From Mycobacterium sp. (GTDB lineage Bacteria > Actinomycetota > Actinomycetes > Mycobacteriales > Mycobacteriaceae), in contig VEQY01000004.1 of the NCBI GenBank assembly GCA_018882965.1, forward strand, positions 1 through 64,000: a stretch of 64,000 nucleotides of DNA. Direction: 5' to 3'. The notes below the pieces were generated by a model. That model did no database searches. It saw only the letters and a list, made by a program, of their open reading frames with translations, and was not told where the DNA came from. Positions 8,517-17,347 of this stretch are shown here, piece by piece (position 1 is the first letter of the stretch; every line of letters begins with the position of its first letter). A program made the translations under genes and the position numbers.

Positions 8517-9532
8517 GCGGGGACCCCGGCGCCGCTGACCTCCGGCACAGTCACCTCGTCGCGGGTCAGAGACCCTAGCGCGGCCCTGAGCTGTCCGAGT
8601 CGGGCAATCACCCCCTGGCCGACCGGGGTGTGGCCCCAGATGCTGATGCCCTTGTGCGTGCTTGGTTCCCAGGTGTCCTCGTTGACCATGATCGGATTCC
8701 AGCCGATCTCCCAGTCGAAGCCCGAGGGCGTCTTGGCGTAGAACGACATGGCCCGGTCATTGGTGTGCTGTCCGATCGACAGGGAGATGTCAAAACCGTT
8801 GTCGCGCATACGCATGAACGTCGCCAGCAGGTCGTCAAGAGTGGATACCTCTGAGTTGATGTGCTGCACGCGCGTCGGGAACGGGTCGATTCGCACCCGC
8901 TGGGATGCCGCAATTGCCACCGTATGGTGGCGCTGATTGAAACGCAGGAACCGCAGCTTGAAAGTGATTCCGGCCAGGCTCTCCTCGATGAAATCGGTGA
9001 GGCGGGCGTCGAGGAGGCGGGCGTAGTAGCCGTGCAGGAGATCCGGCCGGCGAGTACTGATCGCCACATGCCCCATGCCGACCGCACCCGCGTGGAATCC
9101 GCTGACCCCGGTAAGCGCGGGAGAGCCGCTCAGTACGGGCTCGGTGTACATTTCCTGGGCGACGCCCTTCGGGCCGGGGAATCGAACGAGTCGGGCCACT
9201 CCGCGCAGGGCGGCCTCGGCCTCGGAGCACTGTTCGACCGGCACACCGGCCGCCCGCAATCGCGCGACGACTTCGTCGAAACCCTGGTGGCCGGCGACCT
9301 CCCAGCCGATCGCGGTGAGGTCCTCGGCGGGTCCGCGGCGCAGCAGAATCCGGCAGGCGCGATCATCGAGACGGAACCTCAGCGCGTCTGCCTCGGAGTC
9401 GTCGAGTTCCCAGCCGACGGTGTCCGCGCCGAAGCGCGCCCAATCGGTGAGGCGCTGCGTCTCGATGACGACATAACCCAGGCTCACGCTTCCGAACAGC
9501 GAATCCGGCCCCGCCGCCGTCGCACCGGCCAT
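8513..9532 (-). CDS. Type I extradiol (catechol 2,3-) dioxygenase, VOC superfamily
   Basis: A 339-residue two-domain vicinal oxygen chelate protein. The C-terminal domain keeps the three iron ligands as His155 (GMGHVAI), His224 (RVQHINSE) and Glu275 (DWEIGW). The second-sphere residues His202/His203 (RHHTVAI) and Tyr265 (SFYAKTPSG) correspond to the catalytic His and Tyr of BphC-like enzymes. It should therefore cleave a catechol next to the hydroxyls. The degenerate N-terminal half is normal for the family. The ATG at 9532 is used. The promoter region shared with the divergent TetR gene contains two palindromes, so the operon is probably derepressed by an aromatic ligand. Confidence 0.87.
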   Translation of the reverse strand: MAGATAAGPDSLFGSVSLGYVVIETQRLTDWARFGADTVGWELDDSEADALRFRLDDRACRILLRRGPAEDLTAIGWEVAGHQGFDEVVARLRAAGVPVEQCSEAEAALRGVARLVRFPGPKGVAQEMYTEPVLSGSPALTGVSGFHAGAVGMGHVAISTRRPDLLHGYYARLLDARLTDFIEESLAGITFKLRFLRFNQRHHTVAIAASQRVRIDPFPTRVQHINSEVSTLDDLLATFMRMRDNGFDISLSIGQHTNDRAMSFYAKTPSGFDWEIGWNPIMVNEDTWEPSTHKGISIWGHTPVGQGVIARLGQLRAALGSLTRDEVTVPEVSGAGVPA

Positions 9533-9545
9533 CCCGACCTCCGAT

Positions 9546-9581
9546 ATGTAGCGATCATTCTAATTGGAGTGTTCGCTACAT
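9546..9581. promoter_or_regulatory. Inverted repeat, candidate TetR operator 1
   Basis: Perfect 9-bp arms ATGTAGCGA (9546-9554) and TCGCTACAT (9573-9581) are separated by 18 bases in the divergent promoter region between the dioxygenase and TetR genes. Placement and symmetry fit binding of TetR-type dimers that control both directions. Confidence 0.55.
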
Positions 9582-9595
9582 TAAGGTAGCCTTAA
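9581..9595. promoter_or_regulatory. Inverted repeat, candidate TetR operator 2
   Basis: TTAAGG-TAG-CCTTAA is a perfect 6-bp palindrome around a 3-base centre, ending 4 bases before the TetR ATG at 9600. A repressor bound here would block initiation of its own gene. Its sequence differs from operator 1, so the two may bind different proteins. Confidence 0.5.
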
Positions 9596-9599
9596 TGCC

Positions 9600-10250
9600 A
9601 TGTCAATGGTGGTTTCGAGGGGGGTTTCGGAGGACCGGCCCCGGCGCCTGCGGAGCGACGGCGCGGAGTCCTACCGGCGCATCCTCGAGGCAGCCGGAGA
9701 GGTGGCCGGGATGCGGGGGTACGACGGCACTTCGATTGCTGCGGTCTCGGCAGCCAGTGGGCTACCGGCGAGTTCGATCTATCACTTCTTCGCCAACAAG
9801 GACGAACTCCTTGCCGCGGTGATCACGAGCAGTTTCGGCGAGTTGCTGTCCACGGTCGACCTCACCGAGGAGGCGTTCGCCGCCGGTGGGGTGGGTCTTG
9901 AGGAACTTCTCGACGCGGTGGCGGCGACCTTCCTGGGCAATCCGAGGTTCCTGAGGTTGGGCCTGATGCTCAGTCTCGAGCAACGGCCGTCGGAGGCCAG
10001 TGCCCGCCGGGCCTTTCTGTCGGCCCGCGGGGAGGCCGTCGGCTATCTGCTCCGGGTCATCGCCGCACGATGGCCCCAGCTCAAGCCGGCTGACGCCGAC
10101 CTTCTGGCCACGTACGTGATGGCGGGGGCCGACGGATTGTTCATCGCGCGCGAGATCGACGAGACGGTTGATCTGCGTCGGCTTTTCGCGCTGCACATTC
10201 GCGCGGCGGTGCATCTTGCGGGCGAGCTGCTCGGCGATCGAGCTCGCTAG
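9600..10250 (+). CDS. TetR/AcrR family transcriptional regulator
   Basis: A 216-residue regulator. The N-terminal helix-turn-helix lies in [25 protein letters not shown] followed by [11 protein letters not shown] (about residues 40-75), the classic TetR recognition region. The remainder is helical and would form the ligand pocket and dimer interface. Divergent from the dioxygenase-hydrolase operon with two palindromes between, so it is probably the local, autoregulated repressor. The start is ATG 9600; an ATG two codons later is possible. Its stop shares the CTAG with the mshC stop on the other strand (4-base convergent overlap). Effector unknown. Confidence 0.88.
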   Translation: MSMVVSRGVSEDRPRRLRSDGAESYRRILEAAGEVAGMRGYDGTSIAAVSAASGLPASSIYHFFANKDELLAAVITSSFGELLSTVDLTEEAFAAGGVGLEELLDAVAATFLGNPRFLRLGLMLSLEQRPSEASARRAFLSARGEAVGYLLRVIAARWPQLKPADADLLATYVMAGADGLFIAREIDETVDLRRLFALHIRAAVHLAGELLGDRAR

Positions 10251-11491
10251 CGCACACCCAGTAGCGCGTCGATCGCGGTACGGACCGTCTGCGGTGCCGA
10301 GGTGTCGTGACCGGAGTACTCCAGCGCGTCGGTTGCCCAACCATCAACGGCAGCAAGCGCTTTCGGAGTGTCGAGGTCGTCGGCGAGGTAGCGGCGTAGG
10401 CGCGCGATTACGTCGGTGCAGTCCGGCCCGGCCGGTAGCGCGGTGGCGGTGCGCCAGAGTTCGAGCCGGGCGACCGCCTCGGTGAGCACCTGATCGCTCC
10501 AGAACCGGTCGGCGCGGTAGTGCCCGGCCAGCAGACCCAACCGGATGGCGGCCGGATCCACCCCATCGGCCCGCAACCGTGAGACCAGCACCAGATTGCC
10601 GCGGCTCTTGGACATCTTGTGCCCGTCCCAGCCGATCATCCCGGCGTGCACGTAGTGCCGCGCGAAGCGACGCTGCCCCGTCAGGCATTCGGCGTGCGCG
10701 GCAGAGAACTCGTGGTGCGGGAAGATCAGATCGCTGCCGCCGCCCTGCACGTCGAACCCGAATCCGATGCGGCTCAGCGCGATCGCGGCGCACTCGATGT
10801 GCCAGCCTGGACGGCCGGGGCCGAAGGGCGAAGGCCAGCTGGGCTCGCCGGGGCGCTGCGCGCGCCACAGCAGCGCGTCGAGCGGATCGGCTTTGCCGGC
10901 CCGCTGGGGGTCTCCCCCGCGCTCAGCGAACAGCGTCAGCATGGTCTCGCGGTCGTAGTTGGACTCGTAGCCGAATTGGACCGTTGCATCCGCCCGGAAG
11001 TAGACGTCCGGGTAGGCCGGCTGGGAGGTTTCGTCCACGACGTAGGCCGCGCCACAGGCCAGCAGCTTCTCGACCACCTCGACCACTTCGTCGATGGACT
11101 CGGTGGCGGCCACGTAGTCACTGGGCGGCATGACCCGCAACGCGGTCATGTCCTGACGGAAGAGTTCGGTCTCGCGCTCGGCCAGCGCACGCCAATCCAG
11201 CCCGTCGCGTTCAGCCCGCTCGAGCAGTGGATCGTCGACGTCGGTGACGTTCTGGACGTAGTGCACCCGATGCCCGTTGTCCAGCCACACCCGGCTGACG
11301 AGGTCGAAGGCGAGGTAGGTCGCGGCGTGACCGAGGTGGGTGGCGTCGTAGGGCGTGATGCCGCAGACGTACATCGTCGCGGTCGGGCCCGGGACGGTGG
11401 GCCGCACCTGGCCGTCGGCGCTGTCGTAGAGCCGCAGCCGCGGCCCCTGCCCGGGCACCTCGGGAATCGCGACAGCCGGCCACGCGCGCAT
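10247..11491 (-). CDS. mshC: Cys-GlcN-Ins ligase of mycothiol biosynthesis
   Basis: ATP-dependent ligation of cysteine to GlcN-inositol, the third step of mycothiol synthesis. The protein has 414 residues, the length I recall for the M. tuberculosis enzyme. It is a cysteinyl-tRNA synthetase homologue with the zinc Cys in [10 protein letters not shown], the HIGH-type HLGH motif ([11 protein letters not shown]) and KMSKS (HKMSKSRGN). Also seen are [10 protein letters not shown] and [13 protein letters not shown], which coordinate zinc in the CysRS family. The anticodon-binding domain of true CysRS is absent. The ATG at 11491 ([17 protein letters not shown]) is chosen by alignment with the known N-terminus; the open frame continues upstream into cysQ. 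It lies 1 base from the cysQ stop. Confidence 0.96.
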   Translation of the reverse strand: MRAWPAVAIPEVPGQGPRLRLYDSADGQVRPTVPGPTATMYVCGITPYDATHLGHAATYLAFDLVSRVWLDNGHRVHYVQNVTDVDDPLLERAERDGLDWRALAERETELFRQDMTALRVMPPSDYVAATESIDEVVEVVEKLLACGAAYVVDETSQPAYPDVYFRADATVQFGYESNYDRETMLTLFAERGGDPQRAGKADPLDALLWRAQRPGEPSWPSPFGPGRPGWHIECAAIALSRIGFGFDVQGGGSDLIFPHHEFSAAHAECLTGQRRFARHYVHAGMIGWDGHKMSKSRGNLVLVSRLRADGVDPAAIRLGLLAGHYRADRFWSDQVLTEAVARLELWRTATALPAGPDCTDVIARLRRYLADDLDTPKALAAVDGWATDALEYSGHDTSAPQTVRTAIDALLGVR

Positions 11492-11492
11492 C

Positions 11493-12254
11493 TCAGTTCG
11501 CCGTCCACATTGCGTCGAGAAGGACCTCGGCCACCTCCGGTCGGCACATGAGCAGATCCGGCAGGTAGGGATCGGGCTGGTTGTAGCGCAGCGGCGATCC
11601 GTCCAGGCGGGTCGCGTGCAGTCCCGCGGCCTGCACCACCCCGGCAGGTGCGGCGGAGTCCCACTCCCACTGTCCGCCGGCGTGGATATAAGCGTCGGCA
11701 TCGCCGCGAACGACCGCCATCGCCTTGGCGCCGGCCGACCCGATCGCCACGAACTCGATGTCGAGCCGGTCCCGCAGCCGCCACAGCACCGCCGGTGGCC
11801 GGTTGGAACTTGCGGTGATGCGGATCGGACCTGACCGCGGCGACGACGGGGCCGACACCGTGTCGCTGCGGTGCACCTCGCCGAGGGCGGGCAGGGCGAC
11901 CGCCGCATCGGTGATCGAGCCCTCCGGACTGTCCGGGGTGCGCTGCCACAGCGCAACGTGCACGGCCCAGTCCTCGCGGTAGGGCAGCGAGAACTCCCGG
12001 GTGCCGTCCAGCGGGTCGATGATCCACACCCGCTCGGCGCGCAACCGGCGCAGGTCGTCGTGAGCCTCCTCGGACAGCACCGCGTCGCCCGGGCGCTCGG
12101 CGCGCAGCCGACGCAGCAGCAACTCGTTGGCGTGCACGTCTCCGGCGTCGCCCAGCGCGGGCGGGAAGCTGTGACCGATCTCCGCGCGCACCGTCAGCAG
12201 CAGCCGACCGGCCTCCTCGGCCAGATCGGCGGCCAGGGCGGCGTCGGTCAGCAC
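11493..12254 (-). CDS. cysQ: 3'-phosphoadenosine 5'-phosphate (PAP) / inositol phosphatase CysQ
   Basis: A 253-residue Mg-dependent phosphatase of the inositol monophosphatase superfamily. It recycles PAP formed in sulfate assimilation and may act on inositol phosphates. Metal-binding motifs are SEEAHDD and [12 protein letters not shown] (the DPLDGT signature), with the second site in [14 protein letters not shown]. Located directly upstream of mshC on the same strand with a 1-base gap, linking sulfur metabolism and mycothiol. The GTG at 12254 is chosen because a GATACT hexamer (12266-12261) sits 6 bases upstream, suggesting a leaderless transcript. An in-frame GTG eight codons upstream is an alternative. 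Confidence 0.92.
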   Translation of the reverse strand: MLTDAALAADLAEEAGRLLLTVRAEIGHSFPPALGDAGDVHANELLLRRLRAERPGDAVLSEEAHDDLRRLRAERVWIIDPLDGTREFSLPYREDWAVHVALWQRTPDSPEGSITDAAVALPALGEVHRSDTVSAPSSPRSGPIRITASSNRPPAVLWRLRDRLDIEFVAIGSAGAKAMAVVRGDADAYIHAGGQWEWDSAAPAGVVQAAGLHATRLDGSPLRYNQPDPYLPDLLMCRPEVAEVLLDAMWTAN

Positions 12255-12324
12255 GACGCCAGTATCGCCGACGCCCACCCGGCGTCGTGCGGGCGACCCG
12301 TGCACGGCGGGTAGATTCGGCGGC

Positions 12325-12792
12325 ATGCGACTGCCGACACTGTGCTTGCTGCCGACACTGTTCGTGCTGGCCGTGCTCGGCCTGGGCGTGAGCGGCTGCG
12401 GCTCAGCGGATCCCGCCGATCCGCTTGCCGGCACCAGTTGGCAGCTGGTGCGGATCGAGTCGATGGCTCCCGACGAGCAGCCCGACACGACGATCGACGA
12501 CCCCGCCAAGTACACGGTGAGCTTCGATGCCGACGGGTCCGGCCGGGCCGCCTTCCAGGTCGACTGCAACCGGGGCAGCGCCACCTGGCAGGCCGCCACG
12601 TCCGGCCCCGATTCCGGCAGCCTGACCTTCGGGCCGATCGCGCTGACCAAGATGGCCTGCCCGACGCCGTCCTCGGACGCCGTCGTCGCCGCTGCGCTGA
12701 GCAGGGTGCGCAGCTACCTGCTCTCCGACGGGAAACTGCACCTCTCGCTCGAGGCCGACAGCGGCATCATGCACTTCACTCCGATGACCTAG
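12325..12792 (+). CDS. META-domain (HslJ-like) lipoprotein
   Basis: This 155-residue exported protein has a signal peptide with a hydrophobic core ([16 protein letters not shown]) and lipobox VSGC at about residue 25, predicting lipidation and anchoring outside the membrane. The mature part begins [15 protein letters not shown], the characteristic start of the META domain, and continues with [20 protein letters not shown] and [14 protein letters not shown], with two conserved cysteines. HslJ/META proteins are linked to envelope stress but have no known enzymatic activity. TAGATT (12312-12317) precedes the ATG by 7 bases. The 3' end lies in a 19-bp tandem repeat. Confidence 0.83.
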   Translation: MRLPTLCLLPTLFVLAVLGLGVSGCGSADPADPLAGTSWQLVRIESMAPDEQPDTTIDDPAKYTVSFDADGSGRAAFQVDCNRGSATWQAATSGPDSGSLTFGPIALTKMACPTPSSDAVVAAALSRVRSYLLSDGKLHLSLEADSGIMHFTPMT

Positions 12793-12834
12793 CGGGGCTC
12801 CGATGACCTAGCGGGGCTCCGATGACCTAGCGGG
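12781..12834. repeat. 19-bp tandem repeat, about 2.8 copies
   Basis: Copies of CCGATGACCTAGCGGGGCT run from 12781, 12800 and 12819, the last incomplete at 12834. The first copy contains the final codons and stop of the META lipoprotein gene, so the stop region has been triplicated without changing the protein. It separates two convergent genes. Confidence 0.9.
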
Positions 12835-12840
12835 CGAGGG

Positions 12841-13650
12841 TCAGAACGCGGGCCAAGGCAGCGGACGCCGGCGATCCGGGTCGGGCATGACCGGACTCTC
12901 GAGCAAGCCCGTGATGCGTCGCCGCAGCGCAGCGAGTTCGGCAGCGGTGATGTGTTCGCGCACCGTCGTTCCGAGTTCGGCGCCGAGGCGATCATGCAGT
13001 CGCGCGACGTCGGCCAGTGTGTCGCCGTCAACGGACTTTCCCGCCCAGCCCCACAGCACCGTGCGCAGCTTGTCCTGCACGTGCAGCGAGACCCCGTGGT
13101 CCACTCCGTAGATCCGGCCGTCCACCCCGGCCAGGATGTGCCCGCCCTTGCGGTCAGCGTTGTTGACGATGACGTCGAACACGGCCATCCTGCGCAACTG
13201 CGGATCATCGGCATGCACCAGCGTCACCTCACCTCCCGAATAGTCGTAGGCGTTGAGCACTGTGAGAAAGCCCGGCGGGACGGCGTTGGCCGGGCACAGA
13301 TCAACCAGCGTCCGGCCGGGATCTTCGTCCTCGGAGTCACCGGGCTGTTCGATCCACACCTGCAGCATCCCGCGGCCGGCCGGTCCCTCCCGAATGATCG
13401 TGTACGGCACGATGTCCCAACCCAACGCCTCGGACACCAGATAGGCCGTGAGCTCTCGGCCGGCCAGCGTACCGTCGGGGAAATCCCACAGCGGCTGCTC
13501 ACCGATCACCGGTTTGTAGATGCAGTGCACTGTCGTCTCGCCCAGGCTGGCCTCGCAGAGGAAGGTCGCATTGCTCGCCGAGCGGATCCGGCCCAGTACG
13601 GTCAGTTCTCCGCGCCGCAGCGTCTCGTGGCGAGCGGCCGTCTCGGTCAC
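12841..13650 (-). CDS. PI3/PI4-kinase-fold protein, SCO1664 / TIGR03843 family
   Basis: A 269-residue protein conserved in actinobacteria (Rv2133c position). It looks like a degenerate lipid or protein kinase: a strand with CIYKPVIGEQP supplies an ATP-binding-type Lys. AVFDVIVNNADRKGGHIL resembles a catalytic loop with Asp and Asn, and GRIYGVDHGVSLH resembles the metal-binding DxG segment. The reaction and substrate are unknown. The GTG start at 13650 overlaps the stop of the upstream DUF3090 gene as GTGA, so translation is coupled. It forms a conserved trio with DUF3090 and a histidine phosphatase. Confidence 0.8.
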   Translation of the reverse strand: MTETAARHETLRRGELTVLGRIRSASNATFLCEASLGETTVHCIYKPVIGEQPLWDFPDGTLAGRELTAYLVSEALGWDIVPYTIIREGPAGRGMLQVWIEQPGDSEDEDPGRTLVDLCPANAVPPGFLTVLNAYDYSGGEVTLVHADDPQLRRMAVFDVIVNNADRKGGHILAGVDGRIYGVDHGVSLHVQDKLRTVLWGWAGKSVDGDTLADVARLHDRLGAELGTTVREHITAAELAALRRRITGLLESPVMPDPDRRRPLPWPAF

Positions 13651-14246
13651 GATTCGCGATCGTCTGATTCGTCTGATTCAGCCGATTCGCCCAGCGGACC
13701 GCGCCGGTAGCCGTTGGCGCGCACACACAGATGGCCCTCCGGATCCAGCGGCTCGTCGCACAGCGGGCAGGGCGGGCGGCCGGCGGAAATCACCCGGTGC
13801 GAGCGCGCCGCGAACTGGCGCGCGGACTCCGGCGACAGGAAGACCCGTACCGCGTCAGGACCCTCCTCGGAATCGTCGAGGATCACCGAGGCGTCGAACG
13901 CGGTGTCACTGACCGCGAGCAGTTCCACGACCACGTTCTGCGCCTCGGCGTCCCAGCCCAGGCCCATCGTCCCGACCCGGAACTCGGCGTCCACCGGGGT
14001 GACCAGCGGGCTGAGGTCGTCCACCTCGGACTCGGGCGGCAGCGGGGTGCCGAACCGGCGATTGACCTCGACCAGCAGCGCCCCGATCCGCTCGGCGAGC
14101 ACTGCGACCTGCTGCTTTTCGCACATCACCGAGACCACCCGGCTGTCGTGCACCGCCTGCAGATAGAACGTGCGGTTGCCGGGTTGGCCCACCGTCCCGG
14201 CGACAAACCGGTCGGGAGTGCGAAAGACGTGGATTGCGCGGGCCAT
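13647..14246 (-). CDS. DUF3090 (TIGR03847) conserved protein
   Basis: A 199-residue protein starting MARAIHVFRTPDRFVAGTVGQPG, the standard N-terminus of DUF3090. The C-terminus has a zinc-ribbon-like CPLCDEPLDPEGHLCVRANG with three cysteines and a histidine. No function is known. Two further in-frame ATGs (14252, 14258) lie upstream; 14246 is preferred because the conserved family sequence starts there. Translationally coupled to the kinase-like gene through a GTGA overlap, and 109 bases downstream of the phosphatase gene. Confidence 0.85.
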   Translation of the reverse strand: MARAIHVFRTPDRFVAGTVGQPGNRTFYLQAVHDSRVVSVMCEKQQVAVLAERIGALLVEVNRRFGTPLPPESEVDDLSPLVTPVDAEFRVGTMGLGWDAEAQNVVVELLAVSDTAFDASVILDDSEEGPDAVRVFLSPESARQFAARSHRVISAGRPPCPLCDEPLDPEGHLCVRANGYRRGPLGESAESDESDDRES

Positions 14247-14355
14247 GATCATGTCCAAAATACCGGCACGGCCTGCGCGACCCCAGAGCCGACGCGGCGA
14301 GGACGGTCTGCGGAGGCCGCGGGACAGCCGATCCGGGACGCGTCAGCCCGTCGGC

Positions 14356-15048
14356 CTAATCCGTCGATCCGCCGACCACGGCATCGGCGTTCTCACCCTC
14401 ACCGGGCTGGGCCGGCGGCGTGGTCAGGGCCGAGGCGAGCTGCGCTCCGGTGTGGTTGACGTGCACCACGAAGGGGCGAACGGAGGTGTAGCGGACCACA
14501 CTCATCGAGGCCGGGTCCGCCGTGATCCGCTGGAAGCTGTCGAGATGCGTGCCCAGGGCGTCGGCGACGACGGCCTTGATCACGTCGCCGTGCGTGCAGG
14601 CCACCCACAGCACGTCGGCGCCGTGTTGCTCGGCGAGCCTGCGGTCGTGCTCGCGCACCGCGGCCACCGAGCGCGCCTGCACCTCGGCGAGGCCTTCTCC
14701 CTCCGGGAAGACGGCCGCACTGGGTTGCTGCTGGACGACCGTCCACAGCGGTTCGGACATCAGGTCCTTGAGCTTGCGGCCGGTCCACTGCCCGTAGTCC
14801 ACCTCGGACAGCCGTGCGTCGATCACCGGTTCCAGTTCCAGGGCGGCGGCCAGCGGCTCGAGGGTGAGCCGGCAGCGCAGCAGCGGTGAGCGCACCAGCG
14901 CCTTGATGGGCAACCCGCCGAGCCGGCCGACCAGTTCGTCCGCCTGGGCGAAGCCCTTCTCATCGAGTTCGACGCCCTCGGACCGGCCGGCCAGGGTGTG
15001 CGCGCTGTTGGACACCGACCGGGCGTGGCGCAACAGGATGACGGTCAT
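14356..15048 (-). CDS. Histidine phosphatase superfamily protein (MSMEG_4193 / TIGR03848 type)
   Basis: A 230-residue phosphoglycerate-mutase-fold protein. The phosphoryl-accepting His is in the N-terminal LLRHARSVSN motif (RHxR/S). The second active-site His is in VACTHGDVIKAVVAD, and VRSPLLRCRLTLEPLA and LSEVDYGQWTG are family landmarks. The last 20 or so residues are polar and probably disordered. The subfamily occurs in actinobacteria beside DUF3090 and the SCO1664-type kinase-like protein, so it may remove the phosphate that the kinase-like protein adds. That pairing is inference. It lies 33 bases downstream of uppP on the same strand. Confidence 0.87.
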   Translation of the reverse strand: MTVILLRHARSVSNSAHTLAGRSEGVELDEKGFAQADELVGRLGGLPIKALVRSPLLRCRLTLEPLAAALELEPVIDARLSEVDYGQWTGRKLKDLMSEPLWTVVQQQPSAAVFPEGEGLAEVQARSVAAVREHDRRLAEQHGADVLWVACTHGDVIKAVVADALGTHLDSFQRITADPASMSVVRYTSVRPFVVHVNHTGAQLASALTTPPAQPGEGENADAVVGGSTD

Positions 15049-15081
15049 CTCACCGCCATCATGTCAGCCGAGTGCGCCGCG

Positions 15082-15915
15082 TCAGATGGCGGCCACGGTG
15101 CCGGTGGCGAGCAGGGCGAGCACCGCCCCCGCCAGCACCACGCGGTAGCCGACGAACCAGTACATCGCATGATGGGCCAAAAAGCGCAGGAGCCAGGCGA
15201 TGGCGGCCAGCCCGACGGCGAACGCGATCAGCACCGACACCAGTAGTTGGGGCCCCGAGGCGCTCATGCCCTCACCCACCGGGTCGAAGGCGTCCGGCAG
15301 CGAGAACAGGCCGGAGGCGAGGACTGCCGGGACGGCAAGCAGGAAACCGAAGCGTGCCGACAGCGGGCGGTCCAACCCGAGCAGCAGGCCCGCACTGATG
15401 GTCGCTCCCGAACGCGAGACCCCGGGTATCAGCGCCAGGCACTGCGCTGAGCCCACGATCAGAGCGTCACGCCAGGTCAGTTGCCCGGCGTGGCGGTCCT
15501 GTCGGCCGAGGTACTCCGCAGCGGCGATGACGAACGAGAACACCAGCATCGAGGTGGCGATCACCCACAGGTTGCGCACGTCGGTGCGGATCAGATCGGT
15601 GAACAACGCACCCACCACGACGATCGGGACGGTGCCGATGAGCACGTACCAGCCCATCCGGTAGTCGGGGTTGTCGCGCTGTGCGGGTGAACGCAGCCCG
15701 CGCAGCCACGCGGTGACGATGCGGCCGATGTCGCGGGCGAAGTACACCAGCACCGCTGCTTCGGTGCCCAGCTGGGACACCGCGGTGAACGACGCCCCCG
15801 CGTCGTCGGCGAAGAACACCCGGGACACGATCGCCAGATGTCCCGACGAGGAGACCGGCAGGAACTCCGTCAATCCCTGCACGATCGACAGCACCACAAC
15901 CTGCAGCCAGGACAT
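15082..15915 (-). CDS. uppP: Undecaprenyl-diphosphatase (bacitracin resistance)
   Basis: Dephosphorylates undecaprenyl (in mycobacteria decaprenyl) pyrophosphate so the lipid carrier of peptidoglycan synthesis can be reused. The protein has 277 residues and about eight membrane segments. Family signatures are [17 protein letters not shown] near the N-terminus and [22 protein letters not shown] (the PGxSRSG active-site motif). The ATG at 15915 ([10 protein letters not shown]) is chosen over an in-frame GTG at 15930 because it matches the usual N-terminus. Upstream of the phosphatase/DUF3090/kinase-like trio on the same strand and divergent from the LppL-like gene. Confidence 0.95.
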   Translation of the reverse strand: MSWLQVVVLSIVQGLTEFLPVSSSGHLAIVSRVFFADDAGASFTAVSQLGTEAAVLVYFARDIGRIVTAWLRGLRSPAQRDNPDYRMGWYVLIGTVPIVVVGALFTDLIRTDVRNLWVIATSMLVFSFVIAAAEYLGRQDRHAGQLTWRDALIVGSAQCLALIPGVSRSGATISAGLLLGLDRPLSARFGFLLAVPAVLASGLFSLPDAFDPVGEGMSASGPQLLVSVLIAFAVGLAAIAWLLRFLAHHAMYWFVGYRVVLAGAVLALLATGTVAAI

Positions 15916-16073
15916 CGCCGTGCCGTCCACGCCGCTGACCGTACCCCGTTCGGCGGAGCCCGCGGCTCAGGCCGACGGCGCCGCCGGACGCGGGCTCGGC
16001 AGACCGGCACCTAGAATCGCGACAACCGTCGCTCACCCGGCGGATCACACCAGCCAGCCCAGGGAGCAGCGCG

Positions 16074-17093
16074 TTGCCGCACCACCGACGCTGTGTCGCG
16101 GTGCTGCTGGCCGGGGCTCTGGCGGCCGCGGGTTGCGGGTCCAACCCGCTGGAGTCCGCACCGCCCACGATCGAGCCCGCCACGGCCGCCGTCTCGCCCC
16201 CGACGACGATCCCCGCCTCGGGCGAAGTGCTGCCGTTCCCGGGCCGTCCGAACGCCGCGCTGTTCGACGCCGCCACCGCGACGCTGGCGGTGTTCACTCC
16301 GGCCGGGGAGGGGAACACGGCGCCGTCGCAACTGACCCTGCTCGGCTCCCCCGCGGCGCGGAGCGTGCCACTGCCCGGCGCGGCGAGCGCCATCAGCGGC
16401 GATGGCCGCGGAGAGGTCTATGCGGCGACCCGCGGCGGGTTCTTCACCGTCGACCTCACCACGGCCACGGCGGAACGGACGTCGATCGACGGGCAGGCCG
16501 ACACCGAGTTCACCGCCGTGGCCCGCCGCTCCGACGGTCAGATGGTGCTCGGCAGCGCCGACGGGACGGCGTTCGTGCTGGGTCCGGATCTGGCCGTCAC
16601 CGGGAAGGAGAGCATTTTCTCCCGCGTCGACGCCATCGTGACCGTGGGCGATACCGCCGTCGTCCTCGACCGCGGCCAGACCTCGGTGACCGCGCTCGAC
16701 CCGCAGGGCTCCCGTCGGCAATCGCTGCGCGCCGGGCTCGGTGCGACGAGCATCGTCGCCGACCCACTGGGACGGGTGCTGGTCACCGACACCCGCGGCG
16801 GGCAGTTACTGGTCTTCGGCGCCGACCCGCTGATCGCGCGGCAGGCGTACCCCGTGGCCGGGGCGCCGTTCGGGCTGACCGGGTCGCGCGGGCTGGTATG
16901 GGTTTCGCTGAGCGCGTCGAATACCGTCGTTGGCTACGATCTGTCCACTGGGATACCCGTGGAGAAGGTGCGTTACCCGACCGTGCAGCAACCGAACTCA
17001 CTGGCCTTCGACGATGCGTCGGGCACCCTCTATGTCATCTCGGGGTCCGGGGGCGGCATCCAGGTGATCCGTGACGCGGCAGGTGCCCGGTGA
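16074..17093 (+). CDS. LppL-like lipoprotein with beta-propeller
   Basis: A 339-residue secreted lipoprotein: basic N-terminus, hydrophobic core (VAVLLAGALAAA) and lipobox AAGC at about residue 21. The mature protein has repeated four-strand units (for example GEVYAATRGGFFTVDL, RVLVTDTRGGQLLVFG and TLYVISGSGGGIQVI) consistent with a YVTN/NHL-type beta-propeller. Position before DUF5703 and pyrD equals that of M. tuberculosis Rv2138 (lppL). The start is TTG 16074 with AGGGAG upstream; a TAGAAT -10 candidate is at 16012-16017. Ligand unknown. The stop overlaps the next GTG by 4 bases. Confidence 0.82.
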   Translation: MPHHRRCVAVLLAGALAAAGCGSNPLESAPPTIEPATAAVSPPTTIPASGEVLPFPGRPNAALFDAATATLAVFTPAGEGNTAPSQLTLLGSPAARSVPLPGAASAISGDGRGEVYAATRGGFFTVDLTTATAERTSIDGQADTEFTAVARRSDGQMVLGSADGTAFVLGPDLAVTGKESIFSRVDAIVTVGDTAVVLDRGQTSVTALDPQGSRRQSLRAGLGATSIVADPLGRVLVTDTRGGQLLVFGADPLIARQAYPVAGAPFGLTGSRGLVWVSLSASNTVVGYDLSTGIPVEKVRYPTVQQPNSLAFDDASGTLYVISGSGGGIQVIRDAAGAR

Positions 17094-17347
17094 GCGGGTC
17101 CCAGCACGCCCGCCTACCTGCGGCCTGGCAGAGCGAGCTCACCGACGACTACGAGTGGATTCCGCTGCGGCTGCCTCCGGACGTGACCCGGGTCAGCGCG
17201 TCGATCCGCCTGGCCATTGAGGCGGAGTACCGCGGCTGGGAGCTGACCAGGGTGCGGCTGTATACCGACGGCAGTCGGCGAATTCTGTTGCGGCGCAGGA
17301 AGCCCGCCGTCGACCGGGCGCGCGCGGCAGACCAGCCGGGCCTGTGA
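17090..17347 (+). CDS. DUF5703 family small protein
   Basis: An 85-residue protein with the conserved core [42 protein letters not shown] and a basic tail. It is a short alpha/beta domain, cytosolic, without known function. It overlaps the upstream lipoprotein stop and the downstream pyrD start by 4 bases each, so all three are translated from one message. Confidence 0.82.
   Translation: MSGSQHARLPAAWQSELTDDYEWIPLRLPPDVTRVSASIRLAIEAEYRGWELTRVRLYTDGSRRILLRRRKPAVDRARAADQPGL

Noticed and set aside
15671..17074. Long plus-strand frame across uppP and the LppL-like gene
   Set aside because: Its product is Arg/Gly-rich shadow sequence out of frame with the lipoprotein, which has a signal peptide and propeller repeats.
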